Below are positions 6,924 to 7,260 of a stretch of 7,260 nucleotides of DNA, piece by piece. The notes beneath the pieces are model-generated. The model saw nothing but the letters and a program-made list of their open reading frames with translations, searched no databases and was not told the DNA's origin. A program made the translations under genes and the position numbers. This stretch comes from Oscillospiraceae bacterium (lineage in GTDB: Bacteria; Bacillota; Clostridia; Oscillospirales; Ruminococcaceae), in contig DOQG01000004.1 in the NCBI GenBank assembly GCA_003512525.1, positions 1 through 7,260 of the forward strand, in the 5' to 3' direction. Each line of letters starts with the position of its first letter. The first letter of the stretch is position 1.

Positions 6924-6956
6924 TTACACAGTATAGTTAAGCAAGTGTCTGTGTAA
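6924..6956. repeat. 8-bp inverted repeat spanning the upstream promoter candidate
   Basis: TTACACAG (6924-6931) and CTGTGTAA (6949-6956) are exact reverse complements separated by 17 bp. The arms overlap the -10 and -35 boxes of the candidate promoter at 6930-6957. Either a separate regulator binds here, or the symmetry arises partly from the promoter boxes themselves. Confidence 0.4.
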
Positions 6957-6957
6957 A
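6930..6957 (-). promoter_or_regulatory. Second, upstream promoter candidate for the ABC operon
   Basis: On the minus strand TTTACA (6952-6957) and TATACT (6930-6935) are 16 bp apart, each five of six to consensus. A start near 6923 would fall beside the AGCT site at 6917-6920, with the 6984/6994 pair upstream. If used, it adds about 120 nt of leader to the mRNA. Confidence 0.45.
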
Positions 6958-6999
6958 ATATTTTCACTGTTACAAAGGTGTTTAGCTAATTTCAGCTTA

Positions 7000-7078
7000 A
7001 ATTAAGTTACATCCAATTCACATTGTTTTAATCCGGTTGTTAATAGGATAACTCGAAATAAAACAGGTATACATTTAA
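7000..7078. other. AT-rich spacer between two opposite regulatory regions
   Basis: No gene, hairpin or convincing promoter was seen here. It separates the minus-strand importer control region from the + strand promoter at 7100-7128. Confidence 0.5.
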
Positions 7079-7087
7079 TGTGGATAA
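7079..7087 (-). promoter_or_regulatory. Isolated consensus DnaA box
   Basis: The minus strand reads TTATCCACA, an exact match to the bacterial DnaA box. It lies 13 bp upstream of the -35 of the + strand promoter at 7100-7128. There is no cluster of boxes and no dnaA or dnaN gene, so this is not a visible origin. A single box could bind DnaA as a regulator, or be chance. Confidence 0.3.
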
Positions 7088-7099
7088 TTCAAAAGAAAG

Positions 7100-7128
7100 T
7101 TGCGGGTGTGGGGGAAGTGTGGTATAAT
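7100..7128 (+). promoter_or_regulatory. Strong extended -10 promoter reading out of the window
   Basis: TTGCGG (7100-7105) and a perfect TATAAT (7123-7128) are 17 bp apart, with TGG before the -10 (extended -10, TGn). Transcription should start near 7135 and run rightwards through the 31-bp repeats to a gene beyond the edge. The spacer is unusually G-rich on the + strand (7103-7122). No credible coding start lies downstream within the window. Confidence 0.75.
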
Positions 7129-7173
7129 AATGATATATGGGTTTTTGCTTGGCGGAAATGTTTGATGTTTTTT

Positions 7174-7240
7174 ACTATGGTAGCAGGCTACCGATAGTTC
7201 TGTTTGTGGGGTAGCTTGCTACCGATAGTTCTGTTTGTCG
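7174..7240. repeat. 31-bp tandem repeat with GGTAGC-NN-GCTACC dyads
   Basis: Two copies start at 7179 and 7210. Each has a perfect 6-bp dyad, GGTAGC-AG-GCTACC (7179-7192) and GGTAGC-TT-GCTACC (7210-7223), followed by the same GATAGTTCTGTTTGT (7193-7207 and 7224-7238). A decayed third start, GATAGC, appears at 7241. The first dyad can extend to an 11-bp stem with one bulged G, through ACTAT (7174-7178) and ATAGT (7194-7198). The period is not a multiple of three and there are no unique spacers, so it is neither coding nor CRISPR. The two central bases differ while both arms are kept, which fits selection on the dyad. Confidence 0.8.
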
Positions 7241-7260
7241 GATAGCACTTCTCGGGTTCG

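Larger units (their letters stand above)
6761..6999. repeat. Cluster of seven AGCT-centred operator-like sites
   Basis: AGCT cores flanked by TT(A/C)- and -TAA-like bases occur at 6763, 6778, 6823, 6854, 6917, 6984 and 6994. Centre spacings are 15, 45, 31, 63, 67 and 10 bp; the 31, 63 and 10 bp gaps are near whole DNA turns. The best site is the 12-bp palindrome TTTTAGCTAAAA (6819-6830), and TTAGCTAA (6982-6989) is also perfect. The first two form an inverted pair, TTAGCTTA / TAAGCTGA, around a 7-bp loop (6761-6783). The pattern suggests co-operative binding of one dimeric regulator over the operon promoters. Its family is not known from this window. Confidence 0.6.

Noticed and set aside
7079..7087. 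Replication origin suggested by a consensus DnaA box
   Set aside because: Only one exact box is present, with no cluster and no dnaA, dnaN or rpmH gene nearby.
7137..7214. 25-codon open frame after the outward promoter
   Set aside because: It lacks a ribosome binding site, runs into the 31-bp repeats whose period is not a multiple of three, and shows no coding character.
7179..7260. CRISPR array suggested by regularly spaced repeats
   Set aside because: The copies are head-to-tail with a 31-bp period and no unique spacers, and only two good copies are visible.

Overview
The window looks like a chromosomal segment of a low-to-mid GC, Gram-positive gut Clostridium relative, most likely a Ruminococcus-like member of the Oscillospiraceae. 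This is inferred from three things: a lipoprotein-type solute-binding protein with a Ser/Thr/Glu-rich tether, strong AAGGAG-type ribosome binding sites with sigma-A promoters, and a long Thr/Pro-rich low-complexity linker in a surface-exposed membrane protein. No rRNA, tRNA, CRISPR array, transposase or phage gene is visible.

Left half, + strand (1-3264): a non-coding leader with a 7-bp-arm palindrome and a sigma-A-like promoter leads to a two-gene unit. The first gene (303-791) encodes a 162-aa ECF-type sigma factor. The second (791-3205) overlaps it by one base and encodes an 804-aa single-pass membrane protein. It has a short cytoplasmic N-terminus, one membrane helix, a large outer domain, a Thr-rich linker and beta-rich C-terminal segments. 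The order resembles a sigma/anti-sigma pair in which the partner carries a large outside sensor, but the cytoplasmic part has no recognisable anti-sigma domain. The unit ends at a 13-bp GC-rich hairpin terminator.

Right half, - strand (3285-6704): a convergent carbohydrate-type ABC importer operon, read right to left as lipoprotein binding protein, MalF-type permease, MalG-type permease. No ATPase gene is present in the window, so the transporter presumably uses a shared ATPase encoded elsewhere. A perfect 16-bp-arm hairpin lies between the binding-protein gene and the permease genes, a position suited to making more binding protein than permease.

Far right (6705-7260): 556 bp without a gene but dense in regulatory signals. 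A near-consensus minus-strand promoter (TTGACT-16-TATAAT) has the perfect palindrome TTTTAGCTAAAA filling its spacer. Six more AGCT-centred partial sites lie within about 235 bp, and a second minus-strand promoter candidate lies upstream. A strong + strand extended -10 promoter points out of the window. It is followed by a 31-bp tandem repeat, each copy carrying a GGTAGC-NN-GCTACC dyad. The most interesting items are the AGCT operator cluster, the 31-bp dyad repeat in the leader of the gene off the right edge, and the sigma factor/large membrane protein pair.
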